Source: Candidatus Methanogaster sp.
GTDB lineage: Archaea; Halobacteriota; Methanosarcinia; Methanosarcinales; Methanogasteraceae
Assembly (NCBI GenBank): GCA_003194445.1
Contig: PQXF01000007.1
Coordinates: 1-64,000, forward strand
Direction of reading: 5' to 3'
DNA: 64,000 nucleotides
Shown: positions 27,235 to 37,184 of the stretch, piece after piece
How the letters are laid out: every line of letters begins with the position of its first letter
Position numbering within the stretch: the first letter of the stretch is position 1
The notes under the pieces: model-generated
What the model saw: the letters and a program-made list of their open reading frames with translations, nothing else
What the model was told of the DNA's origin: nothing
Databases searched by the model: none
Translations under genes and position numbers: made by a program

Positions 27235-27375
27235 TCAAGCAGATGCCTCGACCTTTTGGATACTGTAGCCCATTCCTTCCGGTTCTTGAATCATAGAACA
27301 CTTCCTCGCATCAGACTTTCGGTTTTGAGCAGCTTCAGCTCCAAGATCCTTATATGGCTCACCCGTGGACAGGAT
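27235..27375 (-). pseudogene. Possible transposase C-terminal fragment
   Basis: An open stretch reads LSTGEPYKDLGAEAAQNRKS, then MIQEPEGMGYSIQKVEASA and a stop. The pattern Y.DLG......R......LE.LGY.V.. resembles the C-terminal tail of a group of transposases. It has no start and no other parts. The plus-strand ORF 27178-27507 in the same place has no recognisable content. Weak call. The rest of 27167-27547 shows nothing else I can support. Confidence 0.25.
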
Positions 27376-27547
27376 ATAACTCGATTTTCGGTGAAACGTA
27401 AATTACAGCCCAAAAGGTGTCACGCAGGTATGGTACGTCCCACCTTTTTAAAACGTCTATTCTTCAATCGCGTTGTTATCATTGGTAATTCTATATGTGT
27501 TCTGTGACTATAAAGGGACAAGTTATTTCAATTCACCGAAAGTCAGG

Positions 27548-28069
27548 TCACCGAAATTCGGGATGTAAACACAGTAACTTCTTTGCGAGCATTCTCGACT
27601 GCGAATGAAAACATCTCACATTTCCAAGCGCTAATGGATGGACCTTATTTGCTAAAACATTAAACGCCTGAACTAATTCATCCTCGTGGTGAATTCCTAC
27701 ATCATCTTTGATCAAAGAGATGAAAGCCGTGACATCCTCAACACGTATCCCCAATAGTTCATTTGGATTTCCTGGATTGAGCGGGTTGTACTCATTTCTA
27801 ACCGTGGGATCAGTTGGGCCCAACATACCCATTGGATGTATAATAATTGAATTCGTTCCAAGTGCGGTTAAAGTAGCGGCACTGAATGCCCGGTGAGGAA
27901 CAATAACATTGAATTCGTCACAATGTTCTCTAATTAACGTTACAAGCCTCCATGGAACCGTACCATCACTGCCATTACTGTGCAGAAAAGGATCAATTCT
28001 TGTTTCTTCTTTCAGCGTAGCGATTCTTCTTAAATGCTCGTAGATAATTCGTATGGAATCCATTGCCAT
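27548..28069 (-). pseudogene. SDH-type serine proteinase (ClpP-like), C-terminally truncated
   Basis: 173 residues matching the SDH_sah (serine dehydrogenase proteinase) family, a ClpP/crotonase-fold group. Seen: FLHSNGSDGTVPWRLVTLIR, VIVPHRAFSAATLTALGTNS with the Ser at the nucleophile position, and IIHPMGMLGPTDPTV with the His. The frame ends LHPEFR shortly after AKKLL, while family members run some 100 residues further, so the 3' part appears lost, in a region with an IS and another transposase-like scrap. The N-terminus may also be short. A membrane-associated protease role is typical; activity here is doubtful. Confidence 0.7.
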
Positions 28070-28334
28070 GGGAGTTTCAAGACCGGGTCGTGTGAGGGTG
28101 ACGTAACTGATAAGATACGTACCTCTCTCATACTATATATCTCGAATAAGCCAATATCTGTCTTGTTCTGTCATATCAAACCGCAATCACGTTCTTTGTT
28201 GTTGCGCCCTTGTTATGTAACACATCCTATGACGTACCATGGTACAAAAACCTACCACCGACAGCCACGGTACGTTCCATTCGCTGCAATCAGAACACTA
28301 TGACATAGAGCAGGGACATAGAGCAGGGCGATGG

Positions 28335-29889
28335 TCACACCTTTCCCCGCACCATGATCAGCCGGTTGATCGCATTCACAAGCGCCTCGACCGATGCCAG
28401 CACGATATCCTCTCTCGCGGCACCCGCGCTCACGATCCTGCCTGTTTCATCCTCTACCGCAATCGTCACCTCTGCAAGCGCGTCAGAACCGCCTGAGATC
28501 GCTTCGAGTTTGAAATCGTGTAGACGTATCTTCCCCCCTTCGCCGAGCAGATTCCGTACGGCATTTAAGGCAGCATCCACAGGACCGACGCCGATGTTTG
28601 CCACAACCTTCATATCCCCACCAACAATTGCCTTCACAGACGCAGTCGGCGTGATTATATTTCCGGTCATCACCGAAACCTCCATTAGGTCGATGAACTG
28701 CTCTTTTCCGGAGACCTCCCCGAGAATGGACTCGGTGACGGCGTAGAGGTCTGCATCGGTGACCGGTTTGCCCTTGTCTCCAAGTTCCTTGATCCTTCCA
28801 AGTATCTCTGCCAGTTGCTCCTCGTTTGTTACGAATCCTGCCAACTCGATCGCCTGCTTCACAGCGTGCTTGCCAGCATGTTTCCCGAGAACGATCCTGC
28901 GCTTCTGCCCGACCATCTCTGGCGTCATCACTCCTGGCTCGAATGTGTCGGTACGCACGAGTACGCCGTGCGTGTGGATGCCTGATTCATGCGCAAACGC
29001 ATTCTCGCCAACCACCGGCATCAGCTGTGAAACCCTTACACCGGTATACTGCTCGACCATGCGCGAGGTCTCGAAGAGGTATTCGGTCATAACATTCGTC
29101 CTTGCCCCATAAATCGTGTGCAGGGTCATCACGGTCTCTGCAAGATCCGCGTTTCCCGCGCGCTCTCCAAGCCCGTTTATCGTCACCTGAACTTGAGTGG
29201 CGCCTGCTTCGACTGCTGCGATGCTGTTTGCAACCGCAAGCCCGTAGTCGTTGTGGCAGTGCACATCAAGCGGAAGCGACACCGACTTCTTGATCTCTTC
29301 GATCAGCCGGTACATCGCAGACGGCACCATCACGCCCACGGTGTCAGGGACGTTGATAACATCGCAGCCTACCGCCTCGACGGCTTCACATATCTCGATT
29401 AAGTAGTCCACATCGGTCCGTGTTGCGTCCATCGCTGAGAACATGCATGTCGCGCCGTGATCCTTGATGTACTGCACCGCATCGACTGCAAGACCCACAA
29501 CCTCTTCTCTCGACTTGCCGATGGTGTGTATCCGCTGGACATCGGAAGTGGATACGAATGTATGTACCATGCCGACATCGCAGTCGAGGCACGCATCGAT
29601 GTCTGCCTTTATCACTCTTGATAGTCCGCATATCGTCACGTCCATTCCGGCTTTCGCGATTCTTGCGACCGCGTCCTTCTCGCCTGCCGATGCGATCGGG
29701 AAGCCCGCCTCTATGATATCGATGCCGAGTTTGTCCAGTTGCATTGCGATAGCGAGTTTCTCTTCGAGAGAGAGCGATACGCCAGGCGTCTGCTCACCGT
29801 CACGCAGCGTGGTATCGAAGATGCGCACGCGTACGTCGTGGAGTTTTTCAGTGCGGTAAAAAACGATCCCTCACATTGATTTCTGTCAT
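28335..29889 (-). CDS. leuA: 2-isopropylmalate synthase / homocitrate-citramalate type (frameshift near start)
   Basis: 497 tracked residues from GTG 29828, a member of the LeuA/CimA/AksA condensing-enzyme family: RIFDTTLRDGEQTPGVSLS, the metal-binding HCHNDYGLAVANSIAAVEAG, GLGERAGNADLAE, HESGIHTHGVL and a C-terminal regulatory domain with LHDFKLEAISGGSDALAEV. It joins acetyl-CoA to a 2-oxoacid; with the long regulatory domain, leucine (LeuA) is likely. The true start is probably ATG 29889, which follows GGAGGATTTAA and encodes MTEINVRDRF; a TTTTTT run puts it one base out of frame with YRTEKLHDVRVRIFDTT. Five Ts would give one 517-aa protein. Confidence 0.88.
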
Positions 29890-30307
29890 TTAAATCCTCC
29901 GGATGTTGAGAGATGTTGGTTTGTCCGGTCAGGATATAAAATCTTTGGTGTGGTGTGTGGCGAGTCCATCGGGGGCATTCACTTTCACCCCGCTCTTAGA
30001 TTACTGATTTATATATGTGGGGTTGATGTGTATATCGAGGACTTGCACAGCCCTACACGATTCTGGGCAGCCCTGCATCACCCTTCCCCTCTTTTTATTT
30101 TTTTGGGTTGTTTTAGCTACCGCGTGGTTTCGGAAGTGCAAAGGCGTTATCTGGCACAATGTTTTGTGTAGACGCGAATTCACGATAAATAGCGGTTTCG
30201 AGAACACGCGCCGGATGTGTTGGCAGCTCATGTTTATGTTATCTGCCATACAAAGGAATATCAGTCACCCACGGGGCTGTAGAATGATATTGTGAGAGAA
30301 TTGACGT
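29890..30307. other. Intergenic region between leuA and second hsdM
   Basis: About 420 bp between divergent genes, so it must hold both promoters. A pyrimidine run CCCTTCCCCTCTTTTTATTT is at about 30083. Small ORFs in it have no recognisable content. No RNA gene or repeat seen. Confidence 0.5.
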
Positions 30308-31864
30308 ATGCCGCCTAACAACAACGAAATCGAAAAACGGCTGTGGGAAGCTGCTGATGAGATGCGAGCCAATTCGAAGCTGAAAGCATCTGAATACTCA
30401 GTTCCGGTGCTTGGGATGATCTTTCTCCGTTACGCTGACCACAAATTCAGTAACGCTGAGAAGGAGCTTGTCGGAAAGGAAACAGGTCGCAGGCAGATCG
30501 GCAAGCTGGATTATCAGGCACGAGGTGTACTCTACCTGCCCCATGATGCACGTTTTCAGAACCTCCTCCTGCTTCCCGAGGGTGAGAACATTGGCATGGC
30601 GATCAATAACGCTATGCGGGCAATCGAGCGCGAGAATCCTGATCTGAAGGATGTTCTGCCAAAGACATATAACCGCATGGAGAACGCCACGTTAATCGAA
30701 CTCTTAAAGCTCATGGCATCTATCCCGATGGACATCGAAGGCGACGCGTTCGGAAAGATCTATGAGTACTTTCTGGGCAAGTTTGTCATGAGCGAGGGGC
30801 AGAAGGGCGGCGAGTTCTTCACGCCGACCACGCTTGTCAAGCTCATCGTTGAGATCATCGAACCATATCATGGCAGAATCTTTGATCCTGCTTGCGGATC
30901 AGGCGGCATGTTTGTCCAGAGCGCCAGACACGTTGCGAAGCGCAGGGCGAACCCAAGTGCCCAGTTAAGCATATATGGTCAGGAACGTGTCGCAGAGACC
31001 GTCCGTCTCTGCAAGATGAACCTCGCTGTTCACGGTCTGGACGGTGATATCAGACAGGGCAACACATACTACGAAGACTTACACACAAGCTGCGACAAGT
31101 TCGACTTCGTGATGGCAAATCCACCATTCAACGTGAAGAAGATAGATAAGGAGCGGATTAAAGACGATCCGCGCTTTCCTTTTGGCATGCCCAAACCAGA
31201 CAACGGCAATTACATCTGGATTCAGGTCTTCTACAGCGCACTGAAAAAAAGCGGTCGTGCAGGATTTGTGATGGCAAACTCCGCCTCTGACGCCCGCGGG
31301 ACTGAACTGGAGATCCGCAAGGATCTTATCAAAGCAGGCATGGTGGACGTGATGGTGGCTGTTAGCTCCAACTTCTTCTACACGGTCACGCTGCCATGCA
31401 CACTCTGGTTCCTGTACCGTGGCAAAAAAGAGACCGATCGGGCGGATAAAGTCCTGTTCATCGATGCACGGCACATCTTTACACAGGTTGACCGCGCCCA
31501 CCGCGAGTTCACTCCTGAGCAGATCGAGTTCCTTTCTAACATCGTGCGGCTCTACCGGGGCGAGGATCCGGAGACGACAAACGGCAGTGCATCGAGGATG
31601 GGTGACACGTTCCCGGACGGCACGTACAGAGACGTGCCGGGGCTGTGCAGGGTGGCGACACTCGACGAGATCGAAGTGCAGGGGTGGAGCCTGAACCCGG
31701 GACGGTATGTAGGCGTGGCGGGGCGTGAGGAGGACGACTTTGTCTTTGCCGAGCGTCTGGAGGAGTTGGATGAGGAACTGGAGATTCTCAACGTCGAGGC
31801 GCGGGAACTGGAAGCGCGGATAGCTGATAATGTGGCGAAGCTCCTGGAGGGTGTGAGCGAATGA
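30308..31864 (+). CDS. hsdM: Second type I DNA methylase subunit M (orphan)
   Basis: 518-residue N6-adenine methylase, clearly diverged from the copy at 12405. N-terminal [20 protein letters not shown], motif [21 protein letters not shown], motif [12 protein letters not shown], then [20 protein letters not shown] and a coiled C-terminal tail ([20 protein letters not shown]). No hsdS or hsdR is beside it. What follows is an unrecognised 63-codon frame overlapping its stop, then a truncated YhcG gene. Without an S subunit it could be inactive, or use HsdS from the 8553 gene, or be the remains of a lost operon. Confidence 0.9.
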   Translation: MPPNNNEIEKRLWEAADEMRANSKLKASEYSVPVLGMIFLRYADHKFSNAEKELVGKETGRRQIGKLDYQARGVLYLPHDARFQNLLLLPEGENIGMAINNAMRAIERENPDLKDVLPKTYNRMENATLIELLKLMASIPMDIEGDAFGKIYEYFLGKFVMSEGQKGGEFFTPTTLVKLIVEIIEPYHGRIFDPACGSGGMFVQSARHVAKRRANPSAQLSIYGQERVAETVRLCKMNLAVHGLDGDIRQGNTYYEDLHTSCDKFDFVMANPPFNVKKIDKERIKDDPRFPFGMPKPDNGNYIWIQVFYSALKKSGRAGFVMANSASDARGTELEIRKDLIKAGMVDVMVAVSSNFFYTVTLPCTLWFLYRGKKETDRADKVLFIDARHIFTQVDRAHREFTPEQIEFLSNIVRLYRGEDPETTNGSASRMGDTFPDGTYRDVPGLCRVATLDEIEVQGWSLNPGRYVGVAGREEDDFVFAERLEELDEELEILNVEARELEARIADNVAKLLEGVSE

Positions 31865-32052
31865 GCGAAATGGCTCTGCCGCACTACAAACGAATTCGAC
31901 AGACACTGTCTGGCAAATCAAACCAGTCATGTTGCACCCTGCCGACACATCCGGATAACGAGAGTATACGGAAACTTTTATCCAGCTTATTGGGACAAAC
32001 AAAGACTGCAACCGTATGTTGTAAAAAATTGGTTGGAGGGAGTAGCGAATGA
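31861..32052 (+). other. Short open frame after hsdM, unrecognised
   Basis: 63 codons overlapping the hsdM stop (ATGA), the place where hsdS normally starts. The translation ([18 protein letters not shown]...) has no recognisable content. Another frame of the same DNA reads VYGNFYPAYWDKQRLQPYVV followed by KNWLEGVANE and a stop, but has no start codon. The stretch may be scrambled remains of a coding region. Confidence 0.3.
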
Positions 32053-32495
32053 GTGAGTTGGTTCCGGATGGATATACGATTCTTCTAAGCGATATTAAGC
32101 AGCGTATCCGCACAGCACAGTACGAGGCTCTGAAAACAGTCAACAAGGAACTGATATTGCTTTACTGGGACATTGGGCGGATGATTGTTGAGCGGCAGGA
32201 AGGCAGTACATGGGGAAAATCGGTGGTGGAACAATTAACAAAAGACCTGCAAGCCGAGTTCACTGGAATCAAAGGATTCTCAGCCCAGAATCTGTGGTAT
32301 ATGCGGCAGTTCTACTACAACTACAGTGACCATCCAAAACTCCAACGAATCGTTGGAGAAATTGGCTGGGGTCACAACCTCACGATTTTGAATAAGTGCA
32401 AAGACTATCTGGAACGTGAGTTTTACATCCGCATGACCCGGAAATTCGGCTGGAGCAGGGACGTACTGGTCCACCAGATCGAGAACCAGACTTAG
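32049..32495 (+). pseudogene. YhcG/DUF1016 N-terminal domain, truncated
   Basis: 148 residues matching the N-terminal DUF1016 domain: YTILLSDIKQRIRTAQYEAL, ELILLYWDIGRMIVERQ, WGKSVVEQLTKDLQAEF, FSAQNLWYMRQFYYNY and IGWGHNLTILNKCKD. Full YhcG-type proteins are about 350 residues with a C-terminal PD-(D/E)XK nuclease. Here a TAG follows HQIENQT and the sequence after it (YQHIYDSYFGSGQSVYAPAA) is not the family's continuation, so the nuclease half is missing. Such proteins are common next to type I R-M genes. It starts ATGAGTGAG, overlapping the previous frame. Confidence 0.75.
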
Positions 32496-32722
32496 TACCA
32501 ACATATCTACGACTCGTACTTCGGATCGGGTCAGAGTGTTTATGCGCCTGCCGCTCTCGCAGCTTGAAGCGTCAGTGAACCGATCTGTGCAGTCTCTGCC
32601 TCTGGATATTGAGTACCAGCATGGCGTATGTCCGGGTTTTGCGGTAACCAGCGACTGCTCGCAGCCCTACCGCCCTTGCAGTAAAAACAGATATACCATG
32701 ACCGCACCCAGATTAACAAACC

Positions 32723-34027
32723 ATGAAGATCACGATCGTCTCCCCTGAACTCTACACGTATGGCTCGATGGTGATCGGCGGAATCCTTCAAGACGCAGGA
32801 TTCGACGTAACGCTCACCAAAAATACGGATGTCAGCGCGGATACTGACATAATACTACTGAGCCTATACTCGACACTCCATCTCCTTGACCGCGAGATCA
32901 GGGAGTTTACAGAGCAGAGCAGCAAACCGATCTATGTCGGCGGTCCGATCAGCGCGTATCCCGACATCATTCTTGGAGAACTGGATGTGGATGGCGTTAT
33001 CATCGGGGAAGGCGAGGAGTCGACGCTTGAACTGCTAAACAACGGAGTTTCGGAAGATATCTCCGGAATCGCATTCAGAAACGATGGCGAGATCGTCCGG
33101 ACCGAGCCCAAACCTGCAAAACTCGATAGACCGATGCCGCTTATACCGGATGATATCAGCGACCAGAGTATCAGGGGCGCGAATGTGTATATCGAGACGC
33201 ACAGGGGTTGCATCGGAGCATGTGGCTTCTGTCAGGTCCCGGCGTTCTTTGGAAGGAAGATTCGGAGCCGTGAGATTGCGGACATCATCGCGGAGATAAA
33301 GGAGTTTAAGCGGTGTGGCGTTCGAAGAATCGCGATCAGTGGCGGAACGAGTTCGCTGTACCAGTACGACCCGCATGAAAAATCGGTCAATGCGAGCGCG
33401 TTTGTCGAACTGCTGCAAGCGATCGCAGAGGTGATGGGAGGAAGAAATGTCTCGGTTCCGGACATCAGGGTTGATTATGTCAATGAGGAGACGCTCCATG
33501 CGATCCACGACTTCACGATGGGCTGGGTCTATTACGGGATCGAGTCAGGAAGCAACAAGATGCTTAAGGAGATGCGGAAAGGGGTTGATGCGGAGAATAA
33601 CGTTTATGCGATCGAACTGGCGCAGCAGTGCGGCGTGAAGGTTGCAGGAAGTTTCATCGTCGGCTATCCGGGCGAGACTGCCGAAGATTACCAGTTGACA
33701 AAGGACTTAATCGAGGACACGTTCCTGGATGATGTCTTCATAAGCATCGCAGAGCCGATCCCGGAGACTCATCTTGCAGATCTCGTGCTAAAAACAGATG
33801 ATTCGGAGAACCCGACGTTTATTACACATACCGGCGAGTACAAAGCGCTGAAACTGACAGAGAGCGAGACGCGGTGCTTCGATCTCACGCTTCATGCCCA
33901 GATGTGCAAGTCAATGCCAGGTCTCCTGACCGATCAACTGTATCAGGCGTGTCTCGATGACGCCAGACAGCAGGGGCGCGATGTGCGTGCGGTAACGAGG
34001 CTGCTGCAGAAGTATCGCGGGAAATAA
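32723..34027 (+). CDS. B12-binding radical SAM protein (archaeal MJ_0865-like)
   Basis: 434 residues. The N-terminal third is a cobalamin-binding Rossmann-like domain (MKITIVSPELYTYGSMVIGG, DIILLSLYSTLHLL, IYVGGPISAYPDII, VDGVIIGEGEESTLELL). The radical SAM core follows with RGCIGACGFCQVPAFFGRKI (CxxxCxxC), IAISGGTSS, YYGIESGSNKMLKEM and VAGSFIVGYPGETAEDY. These are typical of archaeal B12/rSAM methylases; one such group is reported to methylate methyl-coenzyme M reductase, but I cannot tell whether this is it. It depends on cobalamin, which the corrinoid genes of this window would supply. Confidence 0.85.
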   Translation: MKITIVSPELYTYGSMVIGGILQDAGFDVTLTKNTDVSADTDIILLSLYSTLHLLDREIREFTEQSSKPIYVGGPISAYPDIILGELDVDGVIIGEGEESTLELLNNGVSEDISGIAFRNDGEIVRTEPKPAKLDRPMPLIPDDISDQSIRGANVYIETHRGCIGACGFCQVPAFFGRKIRSREIADIIAEIKEFKRCGVRRIAISGGTSSLYQYDPHEKSVNASAFVELLQAIAEVMGGRNVSVPDIRVDYVNEETLHAIHDFTMGWVYYGIESGSNKMLKEMRKGVDAENNVYAIELAQQCGVKVAGSFIVGYPGETAEDYQLTKDLIEDTFLDDVFISIAEPIPETHLADLVLKTDDSENPTFITHTGEYKALKLTESETRCFDLTLHAQMCKSMPGLLTDQLYQACLDDARQQGRDVRAVTRLLQKYRGK

Positions 34028-34041
34028 CCTGCGGCATCCTT

Positions 34042-35010
34042 TCATGCCTTCGCTTTTTTCCGGATTCCAAACTTGAGCGCATCTCTCGGACATGCATCGA
34101 TACATACGCCGCAAGCAAAGCAGTCGGGTTGCAACGTGTCACCATCCACAATCGCTTTGATAGACGGGCATGGTGACTTTAAAATACATTTCTTGCAGTC
34201 ATTGCACTTTCCCCTATCAAGACGCACACGGAAGATGCTTACCTGCTCAAGAAGCCACGTCAGGAGACCGACTGGACATACAAGATAGCAGAACGGGCGG
34301 TACACAAATACTGATGCGACCAGAACCGCGCCAACCAGAACTGCCAGCACCGCTTCGAACTGCCAGTCGAAGAGCTCGAACGGATTTAATATGTTCTGGT
34401 ACGTATAAAGATCGTAACCTGTTGTCAGAATCATGATTAAACTGATGGCAAATAGCGAAATCCGGATACTGTTCGAGATCTTAAACGGTAACTTGATCTT
34501 CTTCCCGGGTGGCACCGGAATCCTGTTTATGATCTCTTGCAGCGCCCCAAACGGGCAGACCCATCCACAGAACAGTTTCGCTCCGATGAGCGACAAGCCG
34601 CCGATGAAGGCGAGCATCGTTGCTTTCTTAAGCGTGATCGCACCGCCGGTTGCGAGAGCCGTTACCGGGTCCACCACTGCGCGCAGTGGGTTTGGCTGGT
34701 GCATGATCACCAGCACTCCGAAGAGCACAAAGACGACGCACATCAGGAGAGTTCGGATGTTCGGATTGATTTTGATCGTTTTTAGAAGTATCAGTCCTGA
34801 AAGTACAGAAATTCCTCCGATAATGAATTTTATCGAGGATAACCCTGCCAGAATGGATGAAACATCGGTGTTTCTGCTGCCACCTATTCCACTGCCGTCG
34901 CCACCCCCTCCTCCCCCTCTTCCTCCACCTTCTGCCAGAATAGGAGCATAAACGAGGATTGTGAGAAGAGTGATGCAGAAGACTGATAGATAGATCGTAT
35001 TTCGTTTCAT
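34042..35010 (-). CDS. Membrane 4Fe-4S protein, NapH/NosR-like
   Basis: 322 residues with a signal/first helix, a Gly-rich linker (GGGRGGGGGGDGSG), about five membrane segments, and two CxxxCP motifs (FCGWVCPFGAL, FCYLVCPVGLL) that face the membrane in NapH-type quinol/ferredoxin carriers. The C-terminus holds two ferredoxin-like sites, CNDCKKCILKSPCP and CFACGVCIDACP. It likely passes electrons between membrane carriers and a soluble or exported partner. No reductase is next to it. The neighbouring gene upstream encodes a small calcium-repeat exported protein. The gly-rich stretch after the first helix is unusual for the family. Confidence 0.82.
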   Translation of the reverse strand: MKRNTIYLSVFCITLLTILVYAPILAEGGGRGGGGGGDGSGIGGSRNTDVSSILAGLSSIKFIIGGISVLSGLILLKTIKINPNIRTLLMCVVFVLFGVLVIMHQPNPLRAVVDPVTALATGGAITLKKATMLAFIGGLSLIGAKLFCGWVCPFGALQEIINRIPVPPGKKIKLPFKISNSIRISLFAISLIMILTTGYDLYTYQNILNPFELFDWQFEAVLAVLVGAVLVASVFVYRPFCYLVCPVGLLTWLLEQVSIFRVRLDRGKCNDCKKCILKSPCPSIKAIVDGDTLQPDCFACGVCIDACPRDALKFGIRKKAKA

Positions 35011-35110
35011 ATTCCGGTCCTACTATATATGGCGATTTCAGTGTTCAAAAGATTTTCGATCCTTGAAAAATAAAAAAAGTGCGCGGCCATTCCACGCACA
35101 CAGTACAGAC

Positions 35111-35518
35111 TTATCGATTACGCCCTTTACCTTCTCCACCATTACCGCGACCGCTTCCATCTCGCGGCGGCTCATAATCGTCGTCCTTTCCGTTCGGGAT
35201 GCCGTCGTTGTCATCGTCTCTGCCGTTGGCGCCGAAATTGTCACAGACGCCATCGCCATCAGCGTCTACAAACTCCATGCCGCATCCGCATCCACCGCGT
35301 CCACGTCCGCAGTCGCCGAGATTGTCACAGACGCCATCGCCATCAGCGTCTACGAATCCTGGGCGTATGCCGATATTATCACATATCCCATCGCCGTCGG
35401 CATCCACGTATTGGGCGCCGCCAGCGCCGCCACCCTGACCGTACTGGGCAGCAGCAACTCCTATGGAGAGTGCGACCAGTGCAACGATCAGGATTCCAGT
35501 CATTGTTCTTATCTTCAT
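35111..35518 (-). CDS. Exported protein with thrombospondin type 3-like calcium repeats
   Basis: 135 residues from ATG 35518 (MKIRTMTGILIVALVALSIG..AAA, a signal peptide); the tracked start at 35557 only adds upstream sequence. Three near-identical repeats FVDADGDGVCDN / YVDADGDGICDN plus NDGIPNGKDDDYE carry D.DGDG.CDN calcium loops with one Cys each. A GRGRGGCGCG stretch lies between. It is on the same strand and 100 bp upstream of the NapH-like gene. Probably a secreted or surface calcium-binding protein. The plus-strand 234-aa ORF over it is a shadow. Confidence 0.75.
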   Translation of the reverse strand: MKIRTMTGILIVALVALSIGVAAAQYGQGGGAGGAQYVDADGDGICDNIGIRPGFVDADGDGVCDNLGDCGRGRGGCGCGMEFVDADGDGVCDNFGANGRDDDNDGIPNGKDDDYEPPRDGSGRGNGGEGKGRNR

Positions 35519-35825
35519 TTTGTTTTCACCTTGTTCGAGTTTAGCCCATCCGGGCAATACTCAATCAATGGTGTGCATATATATAATTATTCCAGAATTA
35601 TATCCAAATCTCGCCAGAATCATGCCCAAATTCAGCCCAAAATGGGATGCAGACCTTATATTCTAACGCAAGCGTCGACGACAGAGCCGTTACCACTGAG
35701 TGCGCAGGGGGTTGAACACGGTCGCGAAACTCTTGCGCCATCAGCGTTGCTTTGCAGACCGCTGTGATAAATCACTTTATTTTCAGACAATGTCCCCTAT
35801 AATCACGCCAAAATCATACCCAAAT

Positions 35826-36134
35826 TCATTCCGAACTGAGGTACAGCAGCACCAGAAGCGCCATAAATTCGAGTATGTCCGGTATCACGTCAAGCGGCCC
35901 AAGTACGCACATCCGACGCCCGCACGCGGCAGCATGCATGCATGGAGTCGACATGACCGCCTGCAAGAACAGGAGGGACGCAAATATCATCAAGCCCAAC
36001 GTGAACTTCGATTTGATCTGTGCGTAACTTCGGACATAAATAGCCAGCAATAAAACCAGCAGCACCACGTTTGCTGTGGTCATCACCGTCTTGACATTCA
36101 TTATGAAAACCGGATCGTACATAGATAGTTGCAT
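35826..36134 (-). CDS. Small integral membrane protein beside a regulator
   Basis: 102 residues, three hydrophobic helices (VMTTANVVLLVLLLAIYV, FTLGLMIFASLLFLQAVM, ILEFMALLVLLYL), with Cys residues in CMHAAACGRRMC between the second and third. GGAG lies before ATG 36134. The preceding gene, 12 bp upstream on the same strand, is a winged-helix regulator, a pairing often seen in methanogens; the membrane protein may sense a signal for it. Function not known. Confidence 0.7.
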   Translation of the reverse strand: MQLSMYDPVFIMNVKTVMTTANVVLLVLLLAIYVRSYAQIKSKFTLGLMIFASLLFLQAVMSTPCMHAAACGRRMCVLGPLDVIPDILEFMALLVLLYLSSE

Positions 36135-36146
36135 GTTATAGTCTCC

Positions 36147-36434
36147 TCACTTGAATTTATTCCCAATTTTCTCCCAGATCTCTTCAAATAGCGCGTAATT
36201 CTCCTCCATCACCGGGGATAGAAAATACATCGCGCCATAGCCGTTTCCTGTGGCTGTGACCACGCTGTTCTTGGAAAGAACCTTCAGGTGATACCTTACC
36301 GTCTTATAGTCCAGTTCCAGCACCTCTGACAACTGGTTGGCATTGTATGGGCGGTCACGCAGCGCATCGATCATTCTGGCGCGGTTAACTCCGCCTTTTG
36401 TGCCTGCGATCAGCCACCAGAGTACGCGCTCCAT
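36147..36434 (-). CDS. Winged-helix (ArsR-like) transcription regulator
   Basis: 95 residues from ATG 36434 ([15 protein letters not shown]); the tracked ORF start at 36683 would run through the divergent DUF2284 gene and has no family support. The winged helix is clear: [40 protein letters not shown], with the wing near [10 protein letters not shown]. Such proteins repress or activate nearby promoters. It is followed by the small membrane protein, probably in one operon. Confidence 0.82.
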   Translation of the reverse strand: MERVLWWLIAGTKGGVNRARMIDALRDRPYNANQLSEVLELDYKTVRYHLKVLSKNSVVTATGNGYGAMYFLSPVMEENYALFEEIWEKIGNKFK

Positions 36435-36534
36435 GGCATAGAGTTGGAAGGCATGTTTTATATCACAACCGATCAGAACTCTGGACAAGTCCCATAGCCG
36501 TAAATAATAATCCCGAAGAACAATGGTGATCCGG

Positions 36535-37137
36535 ATGAACGAACTAAGTACACTCATACTAGAACTGCGGCAGATAGCGCTTGATAGCGGCGCAAACGAT
36601 CTGCGGCTGATCGCAACCGATACCATAAAAACAGCGGCATGGGTGCGGCTCAAATGCAGATACGGATGCAAGGCGTACGGCAAGCACCTCTCGTGCCCGC
36701 CATACTCGCCAACGCCAGAGGAGACCGGAAAGGTACTTCTGGACTACAAAGATGCCGTGCTCATCGAGTTTGTTGGGCTTCCGAAGGAGACAACAGTCGA
36801 TCCGAGGCATATCCACCACTATCTCTGGGATCTTATCCTGCAGATTCAGGATGTGATCTTCAACCTCGAGCGGCATGCATTCCTATCCGGTTGCTACAAG
36901 GCATTCGGATTTGGAGCGTATCCATGTTCACTCTGTGAGACCTGCCTACCAGAGGAAGGCGATGTCGATTTCCACACCGTAAAGCGGCTCTGCAGGCATC
37001 AGGACCGGTTGAGACCGTCGATGGAGGCAAGCGGCATCGATGTGTATGCCACCGTGCGTGCGGCTGGATTCGAACTTGACGTGGTTAGATCGTTTGACGA
37101 GACGATCAAGACGTTTGGGCTGGTACTGCTTCGGTAG
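36535..37137 (+). CDS. DUF2284 metal-binding protein
   Basis: 200 residues from ATG 36535 ([20 protein letters not shown]), preceded by GGTGAT. The family's cysteines are present: [20 protein letters not shown] near residue 45 and [11 protein letters not shown] near 135, with a third pair position at RLCRH. DUF2284 proteins are small, Cys-rich and common in methanogens and anaerobes; they probably bind an Fe-S cluster or metal. Length is normal. Divergent from the winged-helix gene. Confidence 0.85.
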   Translation: MNELSTLILELRQIALDSGANDLRLIATDTIKTAAWVRLKCRYGCKAYGKHLSCPPYSPTPEETGKVLLDYKDAVLIEFVGLPKETTVDPRHIHHYLWDLILQIQDVIFNLERHAFLSGCYKAFGFGAYPCSLCETCLPEEGDVDFHTVKRLCRHQDRLRPSMEASGIDVYATVRAAGFELDVVRSFDETIKTFGLVLLR

Positions 37138-37184
37138 CCAGAACTTAATAGAGAACCTACAAAAAGAGCGCCCCAATCCAATCT

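Noticed and set aside
27178-27507. 109-aa plus-strand ORF after the IS
   Set aside because: No recognisable content, and a more protein-like (though weak) frame exists on the minus strand.
31079-32146. 355-aa minus-strand ORF
   Set aside because: Antisense to the second hsdM; sequence has no protein-like features.
32480-32570. TAG in the YhcG-like gene as a pyrrolysine codon
   Set aside because: Sequence after TAG does not resemble the family's continuation and stops within 25 codons.
35063-35767. 234-aa plus-strand ORF
   Set aside because: It runs antisense through the calcium-repeat gene; its Ala/Ser-rich pattern is the shadow of the DGDG repeats.
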